Origin: Bacillota bacterium | GTDB lineage: Bacteria; Bacillota; Clostridia; TANB77; CAG-465 | Reading direction: 5' to 3' | Length of the DNA stretch: 64,000 nucleotides | Assembly: GCA_023460235.1 (NCBI GenBank) | Contig: JAEWRE010000083.1 | Coordinates: 104,490 to 168,489 of the forward strand | In this document: one piece after another, positions 27,225 to 36,430 of the stretch | Layout: each line of letters begins with the position of its first letter | How positions within the stretch are numbered: the first letter of the stretch is position 1 | Notes under the pieces: model-generated | What the model was told of the DNA's origin: nothing | The model's database searches: none | The model's input: only the letters and a program-made list of their open reading frames with translations | Made by a program: the position numbers and the translations under genes

Positions 27225-27540
27225 TTATAAATAATCTTTAACCATCAGGGTAGCTCAAAATCCACAAGAAATTGATCCAGTTGAACTCCTACATCATTAG
27301 ATGAAAAACTAAAAATCCCATATGAAATACCAGTTGAATATATGCATCATGTATTATAAAGATCTCATATTCATCATAAAGCCTTTAACGGATTTGTATA
27401 ATACCATGATGAAAAATAATTAGATGTCATTTAATATAATGCATCAACCATTTTTAGAAGTGTTAGCACTGTAATTATCTGTTGAAGTATGATTTGCATT
27501 CACATTATATACATATTTACTTTTACTGATATAAACTTAT
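27225..27540 (-). pseudogene. Decayed C-terminal tip of a pilin-like lectin-type protein
   Basis: This stretch has no open frame, but three-frame reading on the minus strand recovers pieces of the lectin-like tip in the right order. They are DNYSANTSKNG (against NYSANSSKKG in the 23998 protein), DALY...SSWYYTN (against DAVYET...SSWYGDQ), GISYGIFSFSSNDVG (against SGIFSFDCNGG) and SCGF*ATLMV (against YGFRPVLVV). The starred codon is TGA at 27255-27257 where the relatives have Arg. At least two frameshifts and several stops separate the pieces. No start or pilin region remains. It is the remnant of a further array member. Confidence 0.75.
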
Positions 27541-27555
27541 TTTTTTGTATTGAGA

Positions 27556-27588
27556 AAACGGAAGTAATCTTAAAATTACTTCCGCTTA
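27556..27588 (-). terminator. Terminator of the 27616 gene
   Basis: CGGAAGTAAT (27559-27568) pairs with ATTACTTCCG (27575-27584), and TTTTC follows on the minus strand. Confidence 0.75.
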
Positions 27589-27615
27589 TACTAACTTTAA
27601 TTAATTTTAAATCTT

Positions 27616-30471
27616 TTACTTGATATAAAGTACTACACGAAAACTAAGACTTGTTTCCATCCACGAAGATGTATCATCATATGAACGATATGCTGTTGAA
27701 ATATAACTACCACCAAAAGCATAACTACCACTACGATTAATATGAGCAACAGGTGAAATATTAAATAATTCATTAGTATGTTCTGATGCATTACCAGCTA
27801 AATCATATATATTTTTTGCCTTCCAATATTCACTATATCCTGATATTTGTAATGATTTATATCCTGATACATTTGCTGGTGCTGTTGAATCTTGATGATT
27901 ACCCCAAGTTCTTGTATCTATTACACTTTTTCCAGAATTTTGTATCCATTTTAATGCTGTATCCCACTGTGTTCCTGTTACCATGTTTGTTCCCACATAA
28001 GTACTATTATATCCATAATTGCTTGCCATACTTTCTGATTGTGCTTTTGCTTCTTCATATTTTATATAATTCCATAAATATCCATTATATGTTGCATTTC
28101 TTGTTGTTGACCAATTCGTTGTTGTTACATTTGTACTTTTTTTAACTGCTACACGTGTATTCCCTCCATTATAGTCAAATGCTGCCTCATATCTTCCTAT
28201 ATAAAAACCTTTATATTTACTTGCCATAGTATATTCATTATATCCACTTGGCAATGTATCATCCGCTAGTCTTGAATCATTATATCCTATAAATTCAGTA
28301 CACCATTTTGCATATGGTACATCGCTTCCATCTACTGGAACCCATACAAATTGGTTTCCATATGAATCTTGTATTACCAAACCATTATTCCATCCTTGTG
28401 GTATTCCATTAGACAAATTCCAACTTGCATCAGTTGTGTTAACTGGACTGAATCCTGCTGGTATTACCGGATTATTGTATGTTGGTGTTTTACCATTTAT
28501 AGTTGTATTTTCATTTTTTGGTGTTCCCGGATTACCTTCTGTACCAGGTGTATTTGAAGTTGGATATTCTGCTAATGTTATTGAAACTGTACTTGATGTT
28601 CCAACATTTCCTGCAATATCCGATACTCTTACTTTACAATTATATGTTCCTGAACTTACATTACTAAATGTATAGCTTGTTGCACTTGTTGCTGCAGTCC
28701 ATGTTATACCATCATCTTTTGAATATTGATAACTTGATGCATTTATTCCGCTTCCTCCAACATCACTTGCTGATGCATTAACTATTAAATTAGTTCCTGA
28801 ACTTCCACCATTTGAAGCTATGACACTTGGATTTGTTTTATCTATTCTAACTATATATCCTGTACTTTCTGCTCCGTTGACGGAAACATTATTTACAGCT
28901 CTTGCTTTTATGTATGATATTTGTTCTGTTGTTATTATTATTTTATTTGTGCTGTTATATGTTTGCCATGCTCCATCATTTATATTATATTCATATCTTA
29001 CAATTCCAGGAGAAGCTACTGTATTTACTGTTAATGTTACGTTGCCATTTGTCCAGGCATTACTTGTTACTGTTCCTGTTACCACTGGTGCTATTGGGGT
29101 ATCTGTATTAGTTGTTACTCCACTAGATAACACTTCTCTTCTATTTCCAGCTTTATCTACTAATAAAACGTGTAAATAATATATTTCATTTGTGCTTGAT
29201 GTTAATGTTATTGTTTGTGTAGCACTTGTAAATACTGTAGCATTATTCCATATTGCTTCTGTATCTCCATATGGAGTTGAAGCAGTAGAATATATATATT
29301 TGCAATTAATTAAATCTAATCCACTTCCATTTATATTATCGCTCATTGCTACTGTTGCTTGTACGTTATTAGTAGCTGTACTGCTTGGAATTGTTATTGT
29401 TGGTTCACTTGGTGCTGTGGTATCTAATATTATTTTACTTGATGTCGCTGTTACTTTATTTGAGGAATTATCTACAGATAATACATGTATATAATATTCT
29501 CCATCTGCTGAAACATCCATTGACATAGTTGCTACATTTCCTATAAAATTATCTGCTGTAAAATTTGTTGCAACAGTTCCCCAGATGTTATCTGTTTCAC
29601 TATAATTGCTTGATGTATTATCTACTACATATTTACTTCCTGTTTTATTTATTCCACTTCCTCCATCATTATCTGTTAAAGTTATTGCTACTGGTGTTAT
29701 AGTTAATGACTTAGAATAATTTGGTACTGATATTTGTGGTGCATTTGGTTTAACTGCATCTGCAACTGAAACCACTTTTATTTCTTTTGTTCTCACATCT
29801 ACTTCATTACTCATTTTCAAATCTACTATTATGTAGTAAGTTTGATTTGGTACTACACCTTCTGTTATATTAAAATCTACTTTAGCACTTTGAGATGTTG
29901 TCTCAAAAGATGGTTGTGCTGGTCTTTCTCCACTTGCTGTTGCTAAGTAAATTTTGTAATAAGAAATTTTTCCTATGTCTACTAATGTCCCACTTAATGA
30001 AACTGTTCCACTAATATGAGTAGTGTCAGGGACAGCAGATATATCTATTTTAAAATCTTTAGATTCTATTACTCCATCTGACCATTCTGATTCTTTTTGA
30101 CTATTTCCTACATATACTAATTCACCTGCTATTACTTCTAACTTGTCTGGATAATCAGTATTTTTCATAGATGAAATTATATCATCTATTTTCTTTTTAT
30201 CATTTATTTCTGTTGCTCCATTTTCGTACGAACCGATTTTATCCGCATTTAATAATTTAGGATCATAATTTCCATCTGTACTTGACATTTGTCCTAATTC
30301 ATACAATGATAGTTCACTTTTAAATGAATCTATGTCATTTAAAAATTTTGCCTTTCTTGCACTATCTATCGGGTTATTTTTACTTAGATTAAGTATTACT
30401 GCTCCTGCAAGAATTATTATTACTATTATAGTTATTATTAAAACTATTAAAGATATACCTTTTTTCTTCAT
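27616..30471 (-). CDS. Giant pilin-like surface protein with Ig-like stalk and a different FGE-like tip
   Basis: 951 residues. The start is ATG 30471 behind AAGGAGG. A longer in-frame start 36 bases upstream has no ribosome site. The first 640 or so residues closely parallel the 23998 protein: the same signal (MKKKGISLIVLIITIIVIII), pilin-like head, fibronectin-like segment and Ig-like repeats. After a Pro/Gly linker with TPGTEGNPGTP the tip changes. It is a more classical formylglycine-generating-enzyme/sulfatase-modifying fold, with QFVWVPVDGSDVPYAKW, FYIGRYEAAFDY, NIYDLAGNASEHTNE, and a final SWMETSLSFRVVLYIK. The protein therefore has the same stalk with a swapped tip. Confidence 0.87.
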   Translation of the reverse strand: MKKKGISLIVLIITIIVIIILAGAVILNLSKNNPIDSARKAKFLNDIDSFKSELSLYELGQMSSTDGNYDPKLLNADKIGSYENGATEINDKKKIDDIISSMKNTDYPDKLEVIAGELVYVGNSQKESEWSDGVIESKDFKIDISAVPDTTHISGTVSLSGTLVDIGKISYYKIYLATASGERPAQPSFETTSQSAKVDFNITEGVVPNQTYYIIVDLKMSNEVDVRTKEIKVVSVADAVKPNAPQISVPNYSKSLTITPVAITLTDNDGGSGINKTGSKYVVDNTSSNYSETDNIWGTVATNFTADNFIGNVATMSMDVSADGEYYIHVLSVDNSSNKVTATSSKIILDTTAPSEPTITIPSSTATNNVQATVAMSDNINGSGLDLINCKYIYSTASTPYGDTEAIWNNATVFTSATQTITLTSSTNEIYYLHVLLVDKAGNRREVLSSGVTTNTDTPIAPVVTGTVTSNAWTNGNVTLTVNTVASPGIVRYEYNINDGAWQTYNSTNKIIITTEQISYIKARAVNNVSVNGAESTGYIVRIDKTNPSVIASNGGSSGTNLIVNASASDVGGSGINASSYQYSKDDGITWTAATSATSYTFSNVSSGTYNCKVRVSDIAGNVGTSSTVSITLAEYPTSNTPGTEGNPGTPKNENTTINGKTPTYNNPVIPAGFSPVNTTDASWNLSNGIPQGWNNGLVIQDSYGNQFVWVPVDGSDVPYAKWCTEFIGYNDSRLADDTLPSGYNEYTMASKYKGFYIGRYEAAFDYNGGNTRVAVKKSTNVTTTNWSTTRNATYNGYLWNYIKYEEAKAQSESMASNYGYNSTYVGTNMVTGTQWDTALKWIQNSGKSVIDTRTWGNHQDSTAPANVSGYKSLQISGYSEYWKAKNIYDLAGNASEHTNELFNISPVAHINRSGSYAFGGSYISTAYRSYDDTSSWMETSLSFRVVLYIK

Positions 30472-30610
30472 ATTTATAGCCTCCTTAAATTTAAAACAAA
30501 CATACAAATATATTATAATATATTATACCCGATTAAGCAATGTTTTAAACATGTGTAATTATAAAGTATTTATTTTGTAATATTATTGCAATTTTTTTAT
30601 ATTACAAAAT

Positions 30611-30651
30611 AAAAAAGTAAGTTGTTAATCCATTAACCAACTTACTTTTTT
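30611..30651 (-). terminator. Terminator of the 30674-32219 gene
   Basis: AAAAAAGTAAGTTG-TTAAT pairs with ATTAA-CAACTTACTTTTTT. It is a near-perfect long stem with T runs on both strands. Confidence 0.8.
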
Positions 30652-30673
30652 GTAATATATTTTATTATTTAAA

Positions 30674-32219
30674 CTAAAGTGTGCTATCAACTAACAGAAC
30701 TGGACGGAAGCCATAAGTTGCACCACCACCACCATAGTATCCGCTGAAAATAAAATAGTCCAGATATATCCATGCCTCCACAATTACCACTACGTCTAAA
30801 AAATGGACTACTACCATAAGGCATATATGAGCAATCATTGTACCACGAATGATTTCCGATTTCACCTGTAGATGTTTCAAATATTGCATCTCCAACTCTA
30901 TTTGTATTTATTGAAAAATTACTTTCTGAATTATTTCCCATTGCTAAATACACATCTTTGTATTTTGCCTCTGCATTTACTAAACTTAGTCCATATGTTG
31001 TTAAACTGCTATCCCCACTGTCTACATATGCTGCTGTATATTCATAGGATCCTCCATTCATATCATATACTCCATATATATTACCAGTTGTACTTGCATT
31101 TACTCCATAAATCATATCATCGTAGTTATATGTTTCTTGCATTGCTGAAACACTTTCACTAGTTCCTGCTCTTCCAGTTAGAGAATTACCATCAGGATTT
31201 TTCCATACTTCTCCTGTTTTACCATAAATACTACTTGATAGATAAGCAATTGCTCCCCATTCTATATTTTTCATTAAATGTGTATCTATTCCAGTACCAC
31301 TTGTTCCCCAACCATATTTTGAATTTTTTTCCATATTTCTGGTTGCAGTAAACATTGAATCTATTGTTATATACTCTAATGCTTTAACATTTGGTTTAAT
31401 ATCTATTGCAGCAATAGTTCCACTAGCCTCAAATTTAGCTACCCATATTCCTGTTAATTCTGTATTTCCAAATGTAAATGCCGGGTGTACTATATATCCA
31501 CTTGTTGGAGTTTTATATATACCACTTAAAAAATTTACTAGTATTGTTTGCGCTGTTGATGAATATAGTGTTGGTATTTTATACTCGTATCTTGGTATCC
31601 ACACCCACATGCTTCCGTCAGCTGTTTGTGCATTTGCCCATTGTTTATTTGCATAATCATACCAACTTGTGTCATTTGCAGGATCACTTACTGTTACCCA
31701 TTCACTTCCACTCCATTTTTTAGCAGTAAGTCCAGAAACTAGAACTGGTTTGTTTGCATTATTTGATGATTGGCCTCCTGAACCTAGAAGTACCTCTAAT
31801 CCATTATCAGATGCCCATTCTTGCTTTTTTGTATCTGTCCCTTGATATACTAGCTTCCCATCTACTATTTTAAATTGTCCATCATATTTTTTACTATCCT
31901 TAAGTGCTGGTATAATATCTCCTATATCTTTATCTGAATATACAGTTTCATTATATGTTACACTTGTGTCATCAGCTTGTAACTCATTTGGATTAAAGTC
32001 ACCTAAAGTAATTGTATATTGCATACCTTTATATAATTCTAACTGGTCCCTAAATCCTGTTATATCATTTACAAAGCTTGCTTTTTTGGCGCTATCTATT
32101 GGATTGTTTTTTGATATACTTAATATTACTGTTCCAGCCAATATAATTATAATGATAATAGTTATTATTAATACAATCAAAGATATACCTTGTTTTCTAT
32201 ATATACTTTCACTCATCAT
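30674..32219 (-). CDS. Pilin-like protein with C-type-lectin-like tip, frameshifted near the 3' end
   Basis: About 515 residues if the frames are joined. The start is ATG 32219 behind AGAGGAA. It has the class III signal (QGISLIVLIITIIIIIILAG) and a pilin-like head with FKIVDGKLVYQG at about 100-120. The head leads straight into the lectin-like tip with no Ig repeats. The tip reads GSMWVWIPRYEYKIP, IYGVYDMNGGSYEYTAAY, SPFFRRSGNCGGMDISG and GLFYF. The frame then shifts by one base near 30746 (TTTTCAGCGG where TTTTAGCGG is expected). The unshifted frame stops at 30687. The alternative frame supplies SGYYGGGGATYGFRPVLLV and stops at 30674. It may be a recent mutation, a phase-variable site or an assembly error. 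Confidence 0.8.
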
Positions 32220-32263
32220 TTATTCCTCTTTCTTTTATATTTATATCTCACTTTTTAGATATT

Positions 32264-33797
32264 TTAAAGCTCATCTGATACAGCAAGTACAGGACGGAAA
32301 CTAGAAAATCCATTTGCATTTCCACCATTGCAATCAAATGAAAATATTCCTGAATTAGTGCCCTCGTTTAGACCACCACCACGTAAAAAGAAAGCTTGAC
32401 TAAAATATGGCATTTCTGAATAATCCTCATACCATGATGTATATCCTGAACCATTTATAGATGTCTCGTATATTGAATCTCCAACTTTATTTGAAGTTGA
32501 TAAATACTGACTACCCATCGACTCTTCCGTTATTGTATATACATCTTTATATTTAATATCAGAATTTAGTAAACTTAATCCATTTTCTGTTAAAGTACTT
32601 ATATTCCTATCATTTAAATATGCAGCAGTAAATTCCCAAGAACCTCCACTCATATCATATACTCCATATATATTACCAGTTGTACTTGCATTTACTCCAC
32701 ATGTTATATTGTCGTATACATAAGTAACGTATTTATATGAATCACTTACATTCTTTCCTGCTCTTCCTGTTACATAATTGTTTTCTGGGTTTGTCCATAT
32801 TTCTCCAGTCTTACCATAAATACTACTTGATAAATATGCTACTGCCCCCCATTCAACATTTTTCATTAAATGAGTGTCTATTCCACTTCCAACTGTTCCC
32901 CAACCATACCTTGAATTAGTCTCCATATTTCTACATGCTGTAAAAATTGCATCTACTGATATATTTCTTAATGATATAACATTTGGTTTTATATTCACTG
33001 CATTTGTTGTTCCACTAGCTTCAAATTTAGCTACCCATATCCCTGTAAGTTCAGTACTACCAAAGGTAAATGCTGGATGTAATATATATCCACTTGTAGT
33101 TGTTGTATTTGTTCCATTTATGAAGTTTACTTGAATCGTTTGAGCGGTTGATGAGTGTGGTATTGGTATTTTGTACTCGTATCTTGGTATCCAAACCCAC
33201 ATGCTTCCGTCAGCTGTTTGTGCATTAGCCCATTGTTTATTTGCATAATCATACCAACTTGTGTCATTTTCTGGATTACTTACTGTTACCCATTCACTTC
33301 CACTCCATTTTTTTGCTGTAAGCCCAGAAGTTAGCATTGGCTTATTTATATTCTTTGATAATTCACTTCCAGAGCCTGGGACTATATCTACTCCATTATC
33401 TTCTGCCCATTCTTGCATATTTTTATCTGAACCTAGATATACTAATTTACCATTTATTATTTTAAATTGTCCATAATATTTTTTACTATTTTTAAGTGCA
33501 GGTATAATATCTCCTATGTTCTTATCTGAATATACAGTTGATCCATAAGTTACACTAATATCATCGGCTTGTAACTTTTGTGATTCATAATCTCCTAAAT
33601 TATTTGTAAATTCAGTTCCTTTATATAATTCTAATTGATCTCTAAATCCGGATACATCGTTTAAAAAACTTGCTTTTTTTGCGCTATCTATTGGATTATT
33701 TTTTGATAAATTTAATATAACAGCTCCAGCTAGTATTATAATAACAATTATAGTTATTATAAGTACTATTAATGAAATCCCGTTTTCTACCTTCCAT
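32264..33797 (-). CDS. Pilin-like protein with C-type-lectin-like tip, frameshifted near the 5' end
   Basis: About 511 residues if corrected. The only good ribosome site, AGGAGG at 33804-33809, serves ATG 33797. That ATG reads MEGRKRDFIN and then a stop. Removing one base in AGAAAACGGGATT (33776-33788) gives MEGRKGISLIVL, the family signal sequence. The long frame continues to 32264 and encodes a pilin-like head and the tip: GSMWVWIPRYEYKIP, IYGVYDMSGGSWEFTAAY, FFLRGGGLNEGTNSGIFSFD and a final SSFRPVLAV. An upstream in-frame ATG at 33877 has no ribosome site and would mask the signal sequence, so I do not use it. Confidence 0.78.
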
Positions 33798-34007
33798 ATA
33801 TTTCCTCCTATAAAAATTAATAGATTTAAAATAAAAAGATATATATTTATTATGAAATGTTTTTTATTACAACTCAATCTCTTATCTTATATATAAATGA
33901 TATATTATATCAAAAAAATTGTCAACATTTTTTAAAAAATGTTATAATTTAAATGTTTTTGTACTTTATTTTTGCTTTATATACAAAATAAAATTACCGC
34001 AAAGAAA

Positions 34008-34039
34008 AAAGTAGAAATGATTTTAACCATTTCCACTTA
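34008..34039 (-). terminator. Terminator of priA
   Basis: AAGTGGAAATGGT pairs with TCATTTCTACTT on the minus strand, followed by TTTTTC. Confidence 0.7.
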
Positions 34040-34055
34040 AATTAATTATATTATT

Positions 34056-36305
34056 TTATCCTATAAATAATGGATTTTTTGATACTAGCATAGATACATT
34101 TATCTTTTTAATCTTATTATATCTTTCAATTTTACTATATATATCTTTATATATATCACTTGTTATTTTTGTTTTAATAATTATGTTTATTCTGTATTTG
34201 TTATTTATTTTTTGAATATATGGAGATTTTGGAGAAAATACTTTGTATGTTTCTTCATTATCTGCTTTTAATATTTCATACATTGTGTTTGAGGTCTCTC
34301 TTACTATATTTAGATTTTCTCCAACAAATTCAAATAACAATATATCCATAAAAGGTGGATATTCAAACATTTGTCTATACTTTATTTCTTGATTATAGAA
34401 AGCAATATAATCATTTTTAACTACAGCATCTAGTAAATAATTTTCTGTATCGTTACTTTGAATAATTACTCTTCCAGCTTTTTTCCCTCTTCCAGATCTA
34501 CCAGATACTTGTGATATATTAGAATATGCTTTCTCAGTTGCAGTATAGTCATTTATTGCAAGCATATTATCTACACCAAGTACCCCAACTAGTGTAACAT
34601 TTTCAATATCATGGCCTTTACTTATCATTTGAGTACCTATTAGAACATTAACATTTGATGATTTAAACTCATCAAGTATTTTTTGATGAGAATCTCTAAC
34701 AACAGTTGTATCAGCATCCATTCTAAGAGTTGTAATCCCTGGATAAAATTCTTTTAATTCTTCTTCTAATTTTTGAGTTCCAATACTAGATCTTGATAAA
34801 TTAGTACCACCACATTTAGGACAAATAGACACATTTTTTTCTGTATTTGAACAATAATGGCAAAGTAATAAATTATTAGTTTTATGATATGTCATCGCCA
34901 CATCACACTTTTTACATTTAAAAATATAGCCACAATCTTTACATGTAAGATATGAAGAATACCCTCTTTTATTTAAAAAGATCATAGTCTGTTCATTTGA
35001 ATTTATGTTTTTTGCAATTTCCTCTTTAAGTCTAATACTAAATACAGAATAATTTCCAAGTACTCTATCTTCTTTCATATCAACTAGCTCAATGTTAGGT
35101 AACTTAGCATCAGCAGGCCTATTTTTTAGTTCTATTAATTCAATAGAGCCACTTTCTGCTCTATAATATGTAGTAATTTCTGGTGTAGCAGATCCAAGTA
35201 ACAATACAGCATTATTTTCACTACAAATATATCTTGCTATTTCTTTTGTTGAATATTTAGGTGTTGTTTGAGAATAATAACTCGAATCATGTTCTTCATC
35301 AATTATTACAAGTCCTAAATTTTCTACTGGAGAAAATATTGCAGATCTTGCACCAATTACAATATCAACTTTACCTTCTTTTATTCTTCTATATTCTTCT
35401 TTTCTTTTTGCAACTGTCATCTTGCTATGCAAAATGGCAACATTATTTTCAAATCTTGATACAAACCTTGTTACAGTCTGATATGTTAGTGATATTTCTG
35501 GGACAAGTATTATAACTTTTTTGCCTTTTTTTAATACATTCTCAATTACTTGCAAATAAACTTCAGTCTTACCACTACCAGTGACACCAAATAATAGGCA
35601 CTCTTTAAACTCTTCTTCATCTACAAAAGTATTTAATCTATTTATTGCAATACCCTGCTCTTCAGTTGGTATAAGATTATATGTTTTATCAACTTTAAGA
35701 TTTTCAAGATCACTATTTTCTTGCTCAATTTTTATCTTCTCAATATAGCCTTTTTTTATAACAGTTTCAATTACTGCTTTTGATATACCAAGACCATCTA
35801 CTATATCACTTATTAACACAAAATCATTTTCAATCAAAAATCGTAATAGCCTTATATGTTTAGCACTTGTTATTCTACCTGCATCAATATCATCAATTAT
35901 TTCACTTTCAGATTTTTTTATTTTTATTGCGGTATCATATTTACCATTCATATTTTTGTTACTGTTCTTTGATTTAGTGCCAGGCGGCAGCATCAGTTTT
36001 ATTGCATCATATACATTACAAAAGTATATATGCGATATGTACTTTGCAAGTTTTAATTTTCTTTCATCTATATATGATATTTCATCAAGTATATTAATTA
36101 TTTCTTTTAATTTGAATTTTGGGGCATAATCTTCTTCCATTATTTTAACTATAATTCCTTCTTCATTATCAAGTCTAGACTTACCAAAATTCACCTCTAC
36201 TCTTTTCCCAATTTCTATATCATTTTCCAATACTTCTGGAACTCTATAATCGTACACTTTGTTCAATGTCTTTACAGACGTATTTATTAATACTTTTACT
36301 ATCAT
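34056..36305 (-). CDS. priA: Primosomal replication restart helicase PriA
   Basis: 749 residues. An N-terminal 3'-end-binding domain starts VKVLINTSVKTLNKVYDYRVP. The superfamily 2 helicase core has Walker A LLFGVTGSGKTEVYL, the DEEH box in LVIIDEEHDSSYYSQ, and VLLLGSATPE. Zinc-binding cysteine pairs are interleaved (CKDCGYIFKCKKCD, LLCHYCSN, ICPKCGG), followed by the RMDADTT and SQVSGRSGRG helicase motifs. PriA reloads the replisome at stalled forks. The gene is complete and separates the pilin-like array from its stalk-only relative. Confidence 0.97.
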   Translation of the reverse strand: MIVKVLINTSVKTLNKVYDYRVPEVLENDIEIGKRVEVNFGKSRLDNEEGIIVKIMEEDYAPKFKLKEIINILDEISYIDERKLKLAKYISHIYFCNVYDAIKLMLPPGTKSKNSNKNMNGKYDTAIKIKKSESEIIDDIDAGRITSAKHIRLLRFLIENDFVLISDIVDGLGISKAVIETVIKKGYIEKIKIEQENSDLENLKVDKTYNLIPTEEQGIAINRLNTFVDEEEFKECLLFGVTGSGKTEVYLQVIENVLKKGKKVIILVPEISLTYQTVTRFVSRFENNVAILHSKMTVAKRKEEYRRIKEGKVDIVIGARSAIFSPVENLGLVIIDEEHDSSYYSQTTPKYSTKEIARYICSENNAVLLLGSATPEITTYYRAESGSIELIELKNRPADAKLPNIELVDMKEDRVLGNYSVFSIRLKEEIAKNINSNEQTMIFLNKRGYSSYLTCKDCGYIFKCKKCDVAMTYHKTNNLLLCHYCSNTEKNVSICPKCGGTNLSRSSIGTQKLEEELKEFYPGITTLRMDADTTVVRDSHQKILDEFKSSNVNVLIGTQMISKGHDIENVTLVGVLGVDNMLAINDYTATEKAYSNISQVSGRSGRGKKAGRVIIQSNDTENYLLDAVVKNDYIAFYNQEIKYRQMFEYPPFMDILLFEFVGENLNIVRETSNTMYEILKADNEETYKVFSPKSPYIQKINNKYRINIIIKTKITSDIYKDIYSKIERYNKIKKINVSMLVSKNPLFIG

Positions 36306-36389
36306 TTTTTGTTTACCTCTTATGAAAATATATTAAACATTTGAATATATTTATATTAATATATTACTTCATTGAGTAAAAAAAGTCAA

Positions 36390-36422
36390 GAAAAGTAAAG
36401 CTAATAAAAGCTTTACTTTTTC
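36390..36422 (-). terminator. Terminator of the 36431 gene
   Basis: AAAGTAAAGCT pairs with AGCTTTACTTTTT around a short loop. Confidence 0.7.
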
Positions 36423-36430
36423 AAAAAATA

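Noticed and set aside
27225..27540. Interpretation of this interval as a diversity-generating-retroelement template repeat
   Set aside because: It carries coding remnants beyond the variable part, has stops and frameshifts, and lacks the AAC-rich adenine pattern of template repeats. No reverse transcriptase frame is nearby.
33780..33877. Upstream ATG at 33877 as start of the 32264 gene
   Set aside because: There is no ribosome site. It would place 30 unrelated residues before the signal sequence and ignores the AGGAGG-linked ATG at 33797.
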